A stretch of 64,000 nt of DNA from Hortaea werneckii (Eukaryota > Ascomycota > Dothideomycetes > Mycosphaerellales > Teratosphaeriaceae). Positions 11,195 to 22,000 of this stretch are shown piece after piece (positions within the stretch are counted from its first letter, which is position 1; each line of letters starts with the position of its first letter). The stretch covers positions 1 to 64,000 of the forward strand of contig JBAOKB010000086.1 of the NCBI GenBank assembly GCA_037044905.1. Direction: 5' to 3'. Under the pieces are notes generated by a model, which worked only from the letters and a program-made list of their open reading frames with translations, made no database searches and was not told the DNA's origin. The translations under genes and the position numbers were made by a program.

Positions 11195-14100
11195 CTACAA
11201 GAGTCGGTGGTCTTGCTGGGTGCTTTTCTGCACCTTTGTTGGTGTATTTCTATCTACCCTACCTCTTCGCGAGCGTCCAGCCTGCGCTTCCGGCGGTCCC
11301 TCAATTCCAGCCGAACCGCCGTTACGCCCGCCGACCCTAACCCTAAGCCTTTGCGAGCGGAACTTCACACAGAATGTCGGGATTTTCGAACCGCGATAAC
11401 AATTCACCACGCGGGTCTCCCGCTCCGATGTTGAAAACTCACGAGTAAAGTGCCTACGGATTGGAAACTCACCGAGTTTGAAACGATTCCGACCGGTACT
11501 TTTCATTCCTTCTGCCCCCGGTTTTTCATGGAATCTGCCCCCTCCGGCGAATTCGGTGGCCCGTGCCCCCCACGCATTATCATGGAATCCGCCCCGGATT
11601 CTTTGAAGGATTGAGGGTAGCTTGTCGTTGATGAACCTGTTGAACGCCTTCGTTACTGCGCTCTCGGGTGTTACTAGCACGATCCTCGCGTGCCTGGCGC
11701 TCTGGTCGGGCCATCTCCCGGCGTTGAGTCCGATCTCCTTGCATCTCCTCTCTAGATCGCTCCTTAGCGATATCAACGGCACCACTACCACCGTCACCCC
11801 TCCGACTGAGCAGAATGCCGGTAGCATGAACATCAGACTCTTGCCTCCTCCGGTCCTCATGACCATTACTACCTTCGGCTCGCCCGATACGATTGCCTTT
11901 AGCCCTTCCAGTTGTGAGCCTCTAAATGAAGCGTTCGGCCCCAGCATTTCCCTCAGACTCACGTTCAAGTCTGCCCTCCTCAACTTCGCCCACCTCTCTT
12001 CTTCTACCATCTTCCTGTATTTCTCCAGATCGATCGTCGGCTTTCCATTACCTGTCGCAGTGGACGGCCACCTGATGAAGTGGTGCCATGACACGCTCAC
12101 CTTTCTGAACGATGCCTGCTCGGACTGCGTGCTGAACGGGTTCTCTGTCGTCAAGATCCCGTAGATCAACTCTTCCATCCTTTTACTGTGTCCGGATTGC
12201 ATCTGCCTATCTTCTGTTGTTACTCCTTCGTACAACCGATCGAGCTGTTTTGTCACTTCTTCCTCTGGGCAGTGTACCCTTTGGATGGCTGGGTATAGCT
12301 GCCTCCATGTCGACGGCGTTACAAAGAATCCGGCCTGGCATTTTGATAGCTCCCTCTTCATCACCCTCTTCAGCCTCTCTGTGTTCCAGAAGCCGTCTAT
12401 GCTGAGTGCCTGCAGCTTGCCCTCTTTCGCTTTTCCTCCATTCCTCGGCCTGCTTCGCGCCTCCCTCCCACTGACCATCCGATCTCCTGCCGTTCCTTCG
12501 TCATCACCTCCATCCGCCTCGCTTTCACTGCTCGGGCTTGTGCTCGATTCGCTCTCGCTTCCTGAACTGCCCTCTTCCCCGTCGCTTTCCCTTCCTCCTT
12601 CTTCGCTCCCACTCTCCTCCTCCTCCCTGACTCCGTCGACCTCGCCTTCCCATTTCTTTTCCGGCTCCGGCTCCCACAGATATTTGCTGAAGTCGAACTC
12701 GCCCCTGACTTCCCACCTGAGCATGTGCACGAACGGTTCCACTAGCCACAAATGGTACACCAACAGCTTTCCCACCTCTTGCGGCAGATACCTGTGGATT
12801 ATCTTCGCTTCGCCGCTCTTGCTGTAGCCTTTGTGGTAGCCCGTCACCAGCTCGACCATGCCATTGTCAACAAAAACACCCCTCTGCGCTCGCGCACTCT
12901 CTCCGTTCTCGGTCCTGATGCTGACAACTTCCGTCCCTCTGGCTGGAGCTCCCCCTGCCATGTGACACAACACTATCAGCTCCTCCTTGAACAGAGTCAC
13001 CTCCCGGAAGTACTGCTCCACCTTGGTCGTGTTCCACTTTAGCTCACTCCTGTCCCTCACTTCACTCATGTCGATATTTTGTAGAAAGTACTTGGTTATT
13101 CGGTCCTCTCTCATGGCCCGGCTCCACAACCACTTCCTGCTCTCCACGTCTTTCCCGTCCGGCCTCCTGACTCTGCCCAAGACTTCATCGTTTCTCTCAT
13201 CGTCCAAGAAGCTCCAACCCTCGGTGAGATCGCTTGGGTTGTCGAACAGTCTGTCCAGATGCAAGATCGGCAGTTCCTCCTCTTGCTGTAAGAACATCAA
13301 CCGCTTCGTGAGCCTCCCCAGACACCTTTCCCACAGCGAGTGTAGTGCATCTCTGAGATCTCCCATGCTGAAGCTGATCTTGTCGATGGCGACCTGTTGG
13401 CATCTGTTCATCCAAGTGACCCGTGCCCCGGCTTTCTCCGTGAACCTGATCCTCATTCCAAAAGTCTTCATGTGCAAGACCCTGTCCATCGGGCTCGCTG
13501 GTCCCCCGTATTCCTGAAGACACAACAGCCTGGGCACCATATCGTGCACCCCTTCTACAATGCTGACCGCTTCTTTTCTCGCCTCACTCTCACCTATCCC
13601 GGCTCCGATCAGCCGGTCGATGTCGTCTTGCCTCTGCTTGTAAGCCATGAACACCACCAGAGCCTTACAGACCGTGACGATGGCCGCCAGCTTCGGCGTG
13701 AAGTTGAACACGCTTACCCATCCTGCGTCTTCGGTGTCCAAGCCGAGAACTGCCAATGCGGACAGAAAGCCGCTTTGGAACTCGTCGTCTAGCAGCTCCT
13801 GGTCGAGCATGCTGGCCCAGAAAAGAACGATGGACCATTGTAACTCGTCTTCGCAGACCTTTCTGGCTCCCTTGTCTAGAGCGGCGGTCTCTCGTCTGGC
13901 GAGACTTTGCATTGCTCCCAGCCTCCTCGCTTGCCCATCCGTCAACGTGTAGTCTGGCTTGTTCTCCCATGTCTGACTCCTCCAAAGATATCTCAGCATT
14001 GATACCCAGACCCTGGAGTATTTCTTCTTCGTACTGGCCTCGTGTTTGCTGTAGAATGGAGTCTCGTTGTTCGCGGCCCCGGTTTCCTTCCTGTTCACGT

Positions 14101-14959
14101 AGTGAAGAGCGGACCTTGGGATCGTCCGCGGACTGCTGACGTCCATGGCCTTCTTGATCACCCTGCCGGTCGCTCTGCAAGCTCTCTCGATCGCCTCCTC
14201 TTCTTCATCCACGCTCTCTATCCCCCGCTCGTCCGCCTCAAGCTTTGGCGCCGCACTTAGACTAGCCCGTAGCTCTTCTTTCTCAAACCCAGCCAGATGG
14301 TGAGCCCAGCTGGTGTGTTCCAGCCATGGATCCATTTCAGACCTGACATTGCTGACGTTCACCTTCCTGTGATGGTGCGCCTCCCGCAGCTTCCTCTTGA
14401 GTCCATCGGCTACCTCATCTGTCAACTTCTGCGCCCTGTCCTCGGGCTCGCAGCCATGACCGCCTCCTAGCATCCGTGGCGCTGGCGGTAGCACTTTAAA
14501 GAGCTTAGTCCACTGCGCATACTTGAAGAATCTCTGACAGCAGTGACCTTCCGTGAACGGCTGGTTTGCGGCGGGTCGACTCCTCAAACTCCCTCGACCT
14601 CCTCTGCTTTTGGCGCTGTTCCAGCCGTGTTCCTTTCTACAGTGCGCCTCGATCCCCTTTTTACTCTCCCTCAGCAACCCGCACGCTTTGCACTGTGAGC
14701 ATTGCTCGATGACCGGGCCGAGCTCCTGGATCGCTTCCTGTTCGGCGGCGGGGTACACGACGTCTTCTGACCTATAAGCGACGTGGTCGAGTTTTTCCAC
14801 TTGTTCGATTATTCCTTTCCTAGTGCTCACTGTTAGCGTCTGGTGACTTTGGCTGAGATGCGCCTTGATTTGGTCTGGAACCACTGCAAACTTGCAATCT
14901 CTACAAACGATGATTTGAAAATTCTGGAAGTGTACGAACAGACTCTCAAAAGCGTCCAT
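11195..14959 (-). CDS. Truncated telomere-linked RecQ-like helicase, unit B (1,254 aa ORF)
   Basis: Residues 1-1113 are TLH. They comprise a C2H2-type finger (C19, C22, H34, H39), a second Cys/His segment near 90-115 (CSQC, CKAC, HCRKEH), a long alpha-rich middle with the motif GAPARGTE near 672-678, an acidic Ser/Glu linker near 780-850, and the first half of a RecQ helicase core with Walker A GGGKS near 1040. Homology stops after NDKL, just before the DESH box, motif VI and C-terminal Cys-rich region that the copy at 388-5492 retains. Residues 1114-1254 are translation of the next unit's upstream region. The protein could bind nucleotide but should not unwind DNA. The ORF is open, so the gene is young or selected. 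Whether it is transcribed cannot be told. Confidence 0.85.
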   Translation of the reverse strand: MDAFESLFVHFQNFQIIVCRDCKFAVVPDQIKAHLSQSHQTLTVSTRKGIIEQVEKLDHVAYRSEDVVYPAAEQEAIQELGPVIEQCSQCKACGLLRESKKGIEAHCRKEHGWNSAKSRGGRGSLRSRPAANQPFTEGHCCQRFFKYAQWTKLFKVLPPAPRMLGGGHGCEPEDRAQKLTDEVADGLKRKLREAHHHRKVNVSNVRSEMDPWLEHTSWAHHLAGFEKEELRASLSAAPKLEADERGIESVDEEEEAIERACRATGRVIKKAMDVSSPRTIPRSALHYVNRKETGAANNETPFYSKHEASTKKKYSRVWVSMLRYLWRSQTWENKPDYTLTDGQARRLGAMQSLARRETAALDKGARKVCEDELQWSIVLFWASMLDQELLDDEFQSGFLSALAVLGLDTEDAGWVSVFNFTPKLAAIVTVCKALVVFMAYKQRQDDIDRLIGAGIGESEARKEAVSIVEGVHDMVPRLLCLQEYGGPASPMDRVLHMKTFGMRIRFTEKAGARVTWMNRCQQVAIDKISFSMGDLRDALHSLWERCLGRLTKRLMFLQQEEELPILHLDRLFDNPSDLTEGWSFLDDERNDEVLGRVRRPDGKDVESRKWLWSRAMREDRITKYFLQNIDMSEVRDRSELKWNTTKVEQYFREVTLFKEELIVLCHMAGGAPARGTEVVSIRTENGESARAQRGVFVDNGMVELVTGYHKGYSKSGEAKIIHRYLPQEVGKLLVYHLWLVEPFVHMLRWEVRGEFDFSKYLWEPEPEKKWEGEVDGVREEEESGSEEGGRESDGEEGSSGSESESSTSPSSESEADGGDDEGTAGDRMVSGREARSRPRNGGKAKEGKLQALSIDGFWNTERLKRVMKRELSKCQAGFFVTPSTWRQLYPAIQRVHCPEEEVTKQLDRLYEGVTTEDRQMQSGHSKRMEELIYGILTTENPFSTQSEQASFRKVSVSWHHFIRWPSTATGNGKPTIDLEKYRKMVEEERWAKLRRADLNVSLREMLGPNASFRGSQLEGLKAIVSGEPKVVMVMRTGGGKSLMFMLPAFCSVGGVTVVVVPLISLRSDLERRCKEIGLNAGRWPDQSARHARIVLVTPESAVTKAFNRFINDKLPSILQRIRGGFHDNAWGARATEFAGGGRFHEKPGAEGMKSTGRNRFKLGEFPIRRHFTREFSTSERETRVVNCYRGSKIPTFCVKFRSQRLRVRVGGRNGGSAGIEGPPEAQAGRSRRGRVDRNTPTKVQKSTQQDHRLL

Positions 14960-15110
14960 GGTGTATTAGCTGTCGAGCAACGTGTCTGTCCTGATGTTTC
15001 GGTCGGCGGCCTCGCCTGGGCTCAGCTGCACCGACCCCTGTCACAGAATTTTCGCGATCCCTGTCGCGATGGCGCGGTCACACATGATGGGGTTGAACGT
15101 TAGCTACATG

Positions 15111-18100
15111 CTACAAGAGTCGGTGGTCTTGCTGGGTGCTTTTCTGCACCTTTGTTGGTGTATTTCTATCTACCCTACCTCTTCGCGAGCGTCCAGCCTG
15201 CGCTTCCGGCGGTCCCTCAATTCCAGCCGAACCGCCGTTACGCCCGCCGACCCTAACCCTAAGCCTTTGCGAGCGGAACTTCACACAGAATGTCGGGATT
15301 TTCGAACCGCGATAACAATTCACCACGCGGGTCTCCCGCTCCGATGTTGAAAACTCACGAGTAAAGTGCCTACGGATTGGAAACTCACCGAGTTTGAAAC
15401 GATTCCGACCGGTACTTTTCATTCCTTCTGCCCCCGGTTTTTCATGGAATCTGCCCCCTCCGGCGAATTCGGTGGCCCGTGCCCCCCACGCATTATCATG
15501 GAATCCGCCCCGGATTCTTTGAAGGATTGAGGGTAGCTTGTCGTTGATGAACCTGTTGAACGCCTTCGTTACTGCGCTCTCGGGTGTTACTAGCACGATC
15601 CTCGCGTGCCTGGCGCTCTGGTCGGGCCATCTCCCGGCGTTGAGTCCGATCTCCTTGCATCTCCTCTCTAGATCGCTCCTTAGCGATATCAACGGCACCA
15701 CTACCACCGTCACCCCTCCGACTGAGCAGAATGCCGGTAGCATGAACATCAGACTCTTGCCTCCTCCGGTCCTCATGACCATTACTACCTTCGGCTCGCC
15801 CGATACGATTGCCTTTAGCCCTTCCAGTTGTGAGCCTCTAAATGAAGCGTTCGGCCCCAGCATTTCCCTCAGACTCACGTTCAAGTCTGCCCTCCTCAAC
15901 TTCGCCCACCTCTCTTCTTCTACCATCTTCCTGTATTTCTCCAGATCGATCGTCGGCTTTCCATTACCTGTCGCAGTGGACGGCCACCTGATGAAGTGGT
16001 GCCATGACACGCTCACCTTTCTGAACGATGCCTGCTCGGACTGCGTGCTGAACGGGTTCTCTGTCGTCAAGATCCCGTAGATCAACTCTTCCATCCTTTT
16101 ACTGTGTCCGGATTGCATCTGCCTATCTTCTGTTGTTACTCCTTCGTACAACCGATCGAGCTGTTTTGTCACTTCTTCCTCTGGGCAGTGTACCCTTTGG
16201 ATGGCTGGGTATAGCTGCCTCCATGTCGACGGCGTTACAAAGAATCCGGCCTGGCATTTTGATAGCTCCCTCTTCATCACCCTCTTCAGCCTCTCTGTGT
16301 TCCAGAAGCCGTCTATGCTGAGTGCCTGCAGCTTGCCCTCTTTCGCTTTTCCTCCATTCCTCGGCCTGCTTCGCGCCTCCCTCCCACTGACCATCCGATC
16401 TCCTGCCGTTCCTTCGTCATCACCTCCATCCGCCTCGCTTTCACTGCTCGGGCTTGTGCTCGATTCGCTCTCGCTTCCTGAACTGCCCTCTTCCCCGTCG
16501 CTTTCCCTTCCTCCTTCTTCGCTCCCACTCTCCTCCTCCTCCCTGACTCCGTCGACCTCGCCTTCCCATTTCTTTTCCGGCTCCGGCTCCCACAGATATT
16601 TGCTGAAGTCGAACTCGCCCCTGACTTCCCACCTGAGCATGTGCACGAACGGTTCCACTAGCCACAAATGGTACACCAACAGCTTTCCCACCTCTTGCGG
16701 CAGATACCTGTGGATTATCTTCGCTTCGCCGCTCTTGCTGTAGCCTTTGTGGTAGCCCGTCACCAGCTCGACCATGCCATTGTCAACAAAAACACCCCTC
16801 TGCGCTCGCGCACTCTCTCCGTTCTCGGTCCTGATGCTGACAACTTCCGTCCCTCTGGCTGGAGCTCCCCCTGCCATGTGACACAACACTATCAGCTCCT
16901 CCTTGAACAGAGTCACCTCCCGGAAGTACTGCTCCACCTTGGTCGTGTTCCACTTTAGCTCACTCCTGTCCCTCACTTCACTCATGTCGATATTTTGTAG
17001 AAAGTACTTGGTTATTCGGTCCTCTCTCATGGCCCGGCTCCACAACCACTTCCTGCTCTCCACGTCTTTCCCGTCCGGCCTCCTGACTCTGCCCAAGACT
17101 TCATCGTTTCTCTCATCGTCCAAGAAGCTCCAACCCTCGGTGAGATCGCTTGGGTTGTCGAACAGTCTGTCCAGATGCAAGATCGGCAGTTCCTCCTCTT
17201 GCTGTAAGAACATCAACCGCTTCGTGAGCCTCCCCAGACACCTTTCCCACAGCGAGTGTAGTGCATCTCTGAGATCTCCCATGCTGAAGCTGATCTTGTC
17301 GATGGCGACCTGTTGGCATCTGTTCATCCAAGTGACCCGTGCCCCGGCTTTCTCCGTGAACCTGATCCTCATTCCAAAAGTCTTCATGTGCAAGACCCTG
17401 TCCATCGGGCTCGCTGGTCCCCCGTATTCCTGAAGACACAACAGCCTGGGCACCATATCGTGCACCCCTTCTACAATGCTGACCGCTTCTTTTCTCGCCT
17501 CACTCTCACCTATCCCGGCTCCGATCAGCCGGTCGATGTCGTCTTGCCTCTGCTTGTAAGCCATGAACACCACCAGAGCCTTACAGACCGTGACGATGGC
17601 CGCCAGCTTCGGCGTGAAGTTGAACACGCTTACCCATCCTGCGTCTTCGGTGTCCAAGCCGAGAACTGCCAATGCGGACAGAAAGCCGCTTTGGAACTCG
17701 TCGTCTAGCAGCTCCTGGTCGAGCATGCTGGCCCAGAAAAGAACGATGGACCATTGTAACTCGTCTTCGCAGACCTTTCTGGCTCCCTTGTCTAGAGCGG
17801 CGGTCTCTCGTCTGGCGAGACTTTGCATTGCTCCCAGCCTCCTCGCTTGCCCATCCGTCAACGTGTAGTCTGGCTTGTTCTCCCATGTCTGACTCCTCCA
17901 AAGATATCTCAGCATTGATACCCAGACCCTGGAGTATTTCTTCTTCGTACTGGCCTCGTGTTTGCTGTAGAATGGAGTCTCGTTGTTCGCGGCCCCGGTT
18001 TCCTTCCTGTTCACGTAGTGAAGAGCGGACCTTGGGATCGTCCGCGGACTGCTGACGTCCATGGCCTTCTTGATCACCCTGCCGGTCGCTCTGCAAGCTC

Positions 18101-18875
18101 TCTCGATCGCCTCCTCTTCTTCATCCACGCTCTCTATCCCCCGCTCGTCCGCCTCAAGCTTTGGCGCCGCACTTAGACTAGCCCGTAGCTCTTCTTTCTC
18201 AAACCCAGCCAGATGGTGAGCCCAGCTGGTGTGTTCCAGCCATGGATCCATTTCAGACCTGACATTGCTGACGTTCACCTTCCTGTGATGGTGCGCCTCC
18301 CGCAGCTTCCTCTTGAGTCCATCGGCTACCTCATCTGTCAACTTCTGCGCCCTGTCCTCGGGCTCGCAGCCATGACCGCCTCCTAGCATCCGTGGCGCTG
18401 GCGGTAGCACTTTAAAGAGCTTAGTCCACTGCGCATACTTGAAGAATCTCTGACAGCAGTGACCTTCCGTGAACGGCTGGTTTGCGGCGGGTCGACTCCT
18501 CAAACTCCCTCGACCTCCTCTGCTTTTGGCGCTGTTCCAGCCGTGTTCCTTTCTACAGTGCGCCTCGATCCCCTTTTTACTCTCCCTCAGCAACCCGCAC
18601 GCTTTGCACTGTGAGCATTGCTCGATGACCGGGCCGAGCTCCTGGATCGCTTCCTGTTCGGCGGCGGGGTACACGACGTCTTCTGACCTATAAGCGACGT
18701 GGTCGAGTTTTTCCACTTGTTCGATTATTCCTTTCCTAGTGCTCACTGTTAGCGTCTGGTGACTTTGGCTGAGATGCGCCTTGATTTGGTCTGGAACCAC
18801 TGCAAACTTGCAATCTCTACAAACGATGATTTGAAAATTCTGGAAGTGTACGAACAGACTCTCAAAAGCGTCCAT
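15111..18875 (-). CDS. Truncated TLH helicase, unit C (1,254 aa ORF)
   Basis: The translation is the same as that of the ORF at 11195-14959, with no difference that I could find. It is the interior unit, flanked on both sides by identical copies, so reads or transcripts cannot be assigned to it without long reads. Its start codon is preceded by the 577-bp upstream region 18876-19452, and its 3' end lies in the upstream region of unit B, which means its terminator, if any, is that sequence. Motif II and the helicase C domain are missing. Confidence 0.85.
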   Translation of the reverse strand: MDAFESLFVHFQNFQIIVCRDCKFAVVPDQIKAHLSQSHQTLTVSTRKGIIEQVEKLDHVAYRSEDVVYPAAEQEAIQELGPVIEQCSQCKACGLLRESKKGIEAHCRKEHGWNSAKSRGGRGSLRSRPAANQPFTEGHCCQRFFKYAQWTKLFKVLPPAPRMLGGGHGCEPEDRAQKLTDEVADGLKRKLREAHHHRKVNVSNVRSEMDPWLEHTSWAHHLAGFEKEELRASLSAAPKLEADERGIESVDEEEEAIERACRATGRVIKKAMDVSSPRTIPRSALHYVNRKETGAANNETPFYSKHEASTKKKYSRVWVSMLRYLWRSQTWENKPDYTLTDGQARRLGAMQSLARRETAALDKGARKVCEDELQWSIVLFWASMLDQELLDDEFQSGFLSALAVLGLDTEDAGWVSVFNFTPKLAAIVTVCKALVVFMAYKQRQDDIDRLIGAGIGESEARKEAVSIVEGVHDMVPRLLCLQEYGGPASPMDRVLHMKTFGMRIRFTEKAGARVTWMNRCQQVAIDKISFSMGDLRDALHSLWERCLGRLTKRLMFLQQEEELPILHLDRLFDNPSDLTEGWSFLDDERNDEVLGRVRRPDGKDVESRKWLWSRAMREDRITKYFLQNIDMSEVRDRSELKWNTTKVEQYFREVTLFKEELIVLCHMAGGAPARGTEVVSIRTENGESARAQRGVFVDNGMVELVTGYHKGYSKSGEAKIIHRYLPQEVGKLLVYHLWLVEPFVHMLRWEVRGEFDFSKYLWEPEPEKKWEGEVDGVREEEESGSEEGGRESDGEEGSSGSESESSTSPSSESEADGGDDEGTAGDRMVSGREARSRPRNGGKAKEGKLQALSIDGFWNTERLKRVMKRELSKCQAGFFVTPSTWRQLYPAIQRVHCPEEEVTKQLDRLYEGVTTEDRQMQSGHSKRMEELIYGILTTENPFSTQSEQASFRKVSVSWHHFIRWPSTATGNGKPTIDLEKYRKMVEEERWAKLRRADLNVSLREMLGPNASFRGSQLEGLKAIVSGEPKVVMVMRTGGGKSLMFMLPAFCSVGGVTVVVVPLISLRSDLERRCKEIGLNAGRWPDQSARHARIVLVTPESAVTKAFNRFINDKLPSILQRIRGGFHDNAWGARATEFAGGGRFHEKPGAEGMKSTGRNRFKLGEFPIRRHFTREFSTSERETRVVNCYRGSKIPTFCVKFRSQRLRVRVGGRNGGSAGIEGPPEAQAGRSRRGRVDRNTPTKVQKSTQQDHRLL

Positions 18876-19026
18876 GGTGTATTAGCTGTCGAGCAACGTG
18901 TCTGTCCTGATGTTTCGGTCGGCGGCCTCGCCTGGGCTCAGCTGCACCGACCCCTGTCACAGAATTTTCGCGATCCCTGTCGCGATGGCGCGGTCACACA
19001 TGATGGGGTTGAACGTTAGCTACATG

Positions 19027-22000
19027 CTACAAGAGTCGGTGGTCTTGCTGGGTGCTTTTCTGCACCTTTGTTGGTGTATTTCTATCTACCCTACCTCTTC
19101 GCGAGCGTCCAGCCTGCGCTTCCGGCGGTCCCTCAATTCCAGCCGAACCGCCGTTACGCCCGCCGACCCTAACCCTAAGCCTTTGCGAGCGGAACTTCAC
19201 ACAGAATGTCGGGATTTTCGAACCGCGATAACAATTCACCACGCGGGTCTCCCGCTCCGATGTTGAAAACTCACGAGTAAAGTGCCTACGGATTGGAAAC
19301 TCACCGAGTTTGAAACGATTCCGACCGGTACTTTTCATTCCTTCTGCCCCCGGTTTTTCATGGAATCTGCCCCCTCCGGCGAATTCGGTGGCCCGTGCCC
19401 CCCACGCATTATCATGGAATCCGCCCCGGATTCTTTGAAGGATTGAGGGTAGCTTGTCGTTGATGAACCTGTTGAACGCCTTCGTTACTGCGCTCTCGGG
19501 TGTTACTAGCACGATCCTCGCGTGCCTGGCGCTCTGGTCGGGCCATCTCCCGGCGTTGAGTCCGATCTCCTTGCATCTCCTCTCTAGATCGCTCCTTAGC
19601 GATATCAACGGCACCACTACCACCGTCACCCCTCCGACTGAGCAGAATGCCGGTAGCATGAACATCAGACTCTTGCCTCCTCCGGTCCTCATGACCATTA
19701 CTACCTTCGGCTCGCCCGATACGATTGCCTTTAGCCCTTCCAGTTGTGAGCCTCTAAATGAAGCGTTCGGCCCCAGCATTTCCCTCAGACTCACGTTCAA
19801 GTCTGCCCTCCTCAACTTCGCCCACCTCTCTTCTTCTACCATCTTCCTGTATTTCTCCAGATCGATCGTCGGCTTTCCATTACCTGTCGCAGTGGACGGC
19901 CACCTGATGAAGTGGTGCCATGACACGCTCACCTTTCTGAACGATGCCTGCTCGGACTGCGTGCTGAACGGGTTCTCTGTCGTCAAGATCCCGTAGATCA
20001 ACTCTTCCATCCTTTTACTGTGTCCGGATTGCATCTGCCTATCTTCTGTTGTTACTCCTTCGTACAACCGATCGAGCTGTTTTGTCACTTCTTCCTCTGG
20101 GCAGTGTACCCTTTGGATGGCTGGGTATAGCTGCCTCCATGTCGACGGCGTTACAAAGAATCCGGCCTGGCATTTTGATAGCTCCCTCTTCATCACCCTC
20201 TTCAGCCTCTCTGTGTTCCAGAAGCCGTCTATGCTGAGTGCCTGCAGCTTGCCCTCTTTCGCTTTTCCTCCATTCCTCGGCCTGCTTCGCGCCTCCCTCC
20301 CACTGACCATCCGATCTCCTGCCGTTCCTTCGTCATCACCTCCATCCGCCTCGCTTTCACTGCTCGGGCTTGTGCTCGATTCGCTCTCGCTTCCTGAACT
20401 GCCCTCTTCCCCGTCGCTTTCCCTTCCTCCTTCTTCGCTCCCACTCTCCTCCTCCTCCCTGACTCCGTCGACCTCGCCTTCCCATTTCTTTTCCGGCTCC
20501 GGCTCCCACAGATATTTGCTGAAGTCGAACTCGCCCCTGACTTCCCACCTGAGCATGTGCACGAACGGTTCCACTAGCCACAAATGGTACACCAACAGCT
20601 TTCCCACCTCTTGCGGCAGATACCTGTGGATTATCTTCGCTTCGCCGCTCTTGCTGTAGCCTTTGTGGTAGCCCGTCACCAGCTCGACCATGCCATTGTC
20701 AACAAAAACACCCCTCTGCGCTCGCGCACTCTCTCCGTTCTCGGTCCTGATGCTGACAACTTCCGTCCCTCTGGCTGGAGCTCCCCCTGCCATGTGACAC
20801 AACACTATCAGCTCCTCCTTGAACAGAGTCACCTCCCGGAAGTACTGCTCCACCTTGGTCGTGTTCCACTTTAGCTCACTCCTGTCCCTCACTTCACTCA
20901 TGTCGATATTTTGTAGAAAGTACTTGGTTATTCGGTCCTCTCTCATGGCCCGGCTCCACAACCACTTCCTGCTCTCCACGTCTTTCCCGTCCGGCCTCCT
21001 GACTCTGCCCAAGACTTCATCGTTTCTCTCATCGTCCAAGAAGCTCCAACCCTCGGTGAGATCGCTTGGGTTGTCGAACAGTCTGTCCAGATGCAAGATC
21101 GGCAGTTCCTCCTCTTGCTGTAAGAACATCAACCGCTTCGTGAGCCTCCCCAGACACCTTTCCCACAGCGAGTGTAGTGCATCTCTGAGATCTCCCATGC
21201 TGAAGCTGATCTTGTCGATGGCGACCTGTTGGCATCTGTTCATCCAAGTGACCCGTGCCCCGGCTTTCTCCGTGAACCTGATCCTCATTCCAAAAGTCTT
21301 CATGTGCAAGACCCTGTCCATCGGGCTCGCTGGTCCCCCGTATTCCTGAAGACACAACAGCCTGGGCACCATATCGTGCACCCCTTCTACAATGCTGACC
21401 GCTTCTTTTCTCGCCTCACTCTCACCTATCCCGGCTCCGATCAGCCGGTCGATGTCGTCTTGCCTCTGCTTGTAAGCCATGAACACCACCAGAGCCTTAC
21501 AGACCGTGACGATGGCCGCCAGCTTCGGCGTGAAGTTGAACACGCTTACCCATCCTGCGTCTTCGGTGTCCAAGCCGAGAACTGCCAATGCGGACAGAAA
21601 GCCGCTTTGGAACTCGTCGTCTAGCAGCTCCTGGTCGAGCATGCTGGCCCAGAAAAGAACGATGGACCATTGTAACTCGTCTTCGCAGACCTTTCTGGCT
21701 CCCTTGTCTAGAGCGGCGGTCTCTCGTCTGGCGAGACTTTGCATTGCTCCCAGCCTCCTCGCTTGCCCATCCGTCAACGTGTAGTCTGGCTTGTTCTCCC
21801 ATGTCTGACTCCTCCAAAGATATCTCAGCATTGATACCCAGACCCTGGAGTATTTCTTCTTCGTACTGGCCTCGTGTTTGCTGTAGAATGGAGTCTCGTT
21901 GTTCGCGGCCCCGGTTTCCTTCCTGTTCACGTAGTGAAGAGCGGACCTTGGGATCGTCCGCGGACTGCTGACGTCCATGGCCTTCTTGATCACCCTGCCG

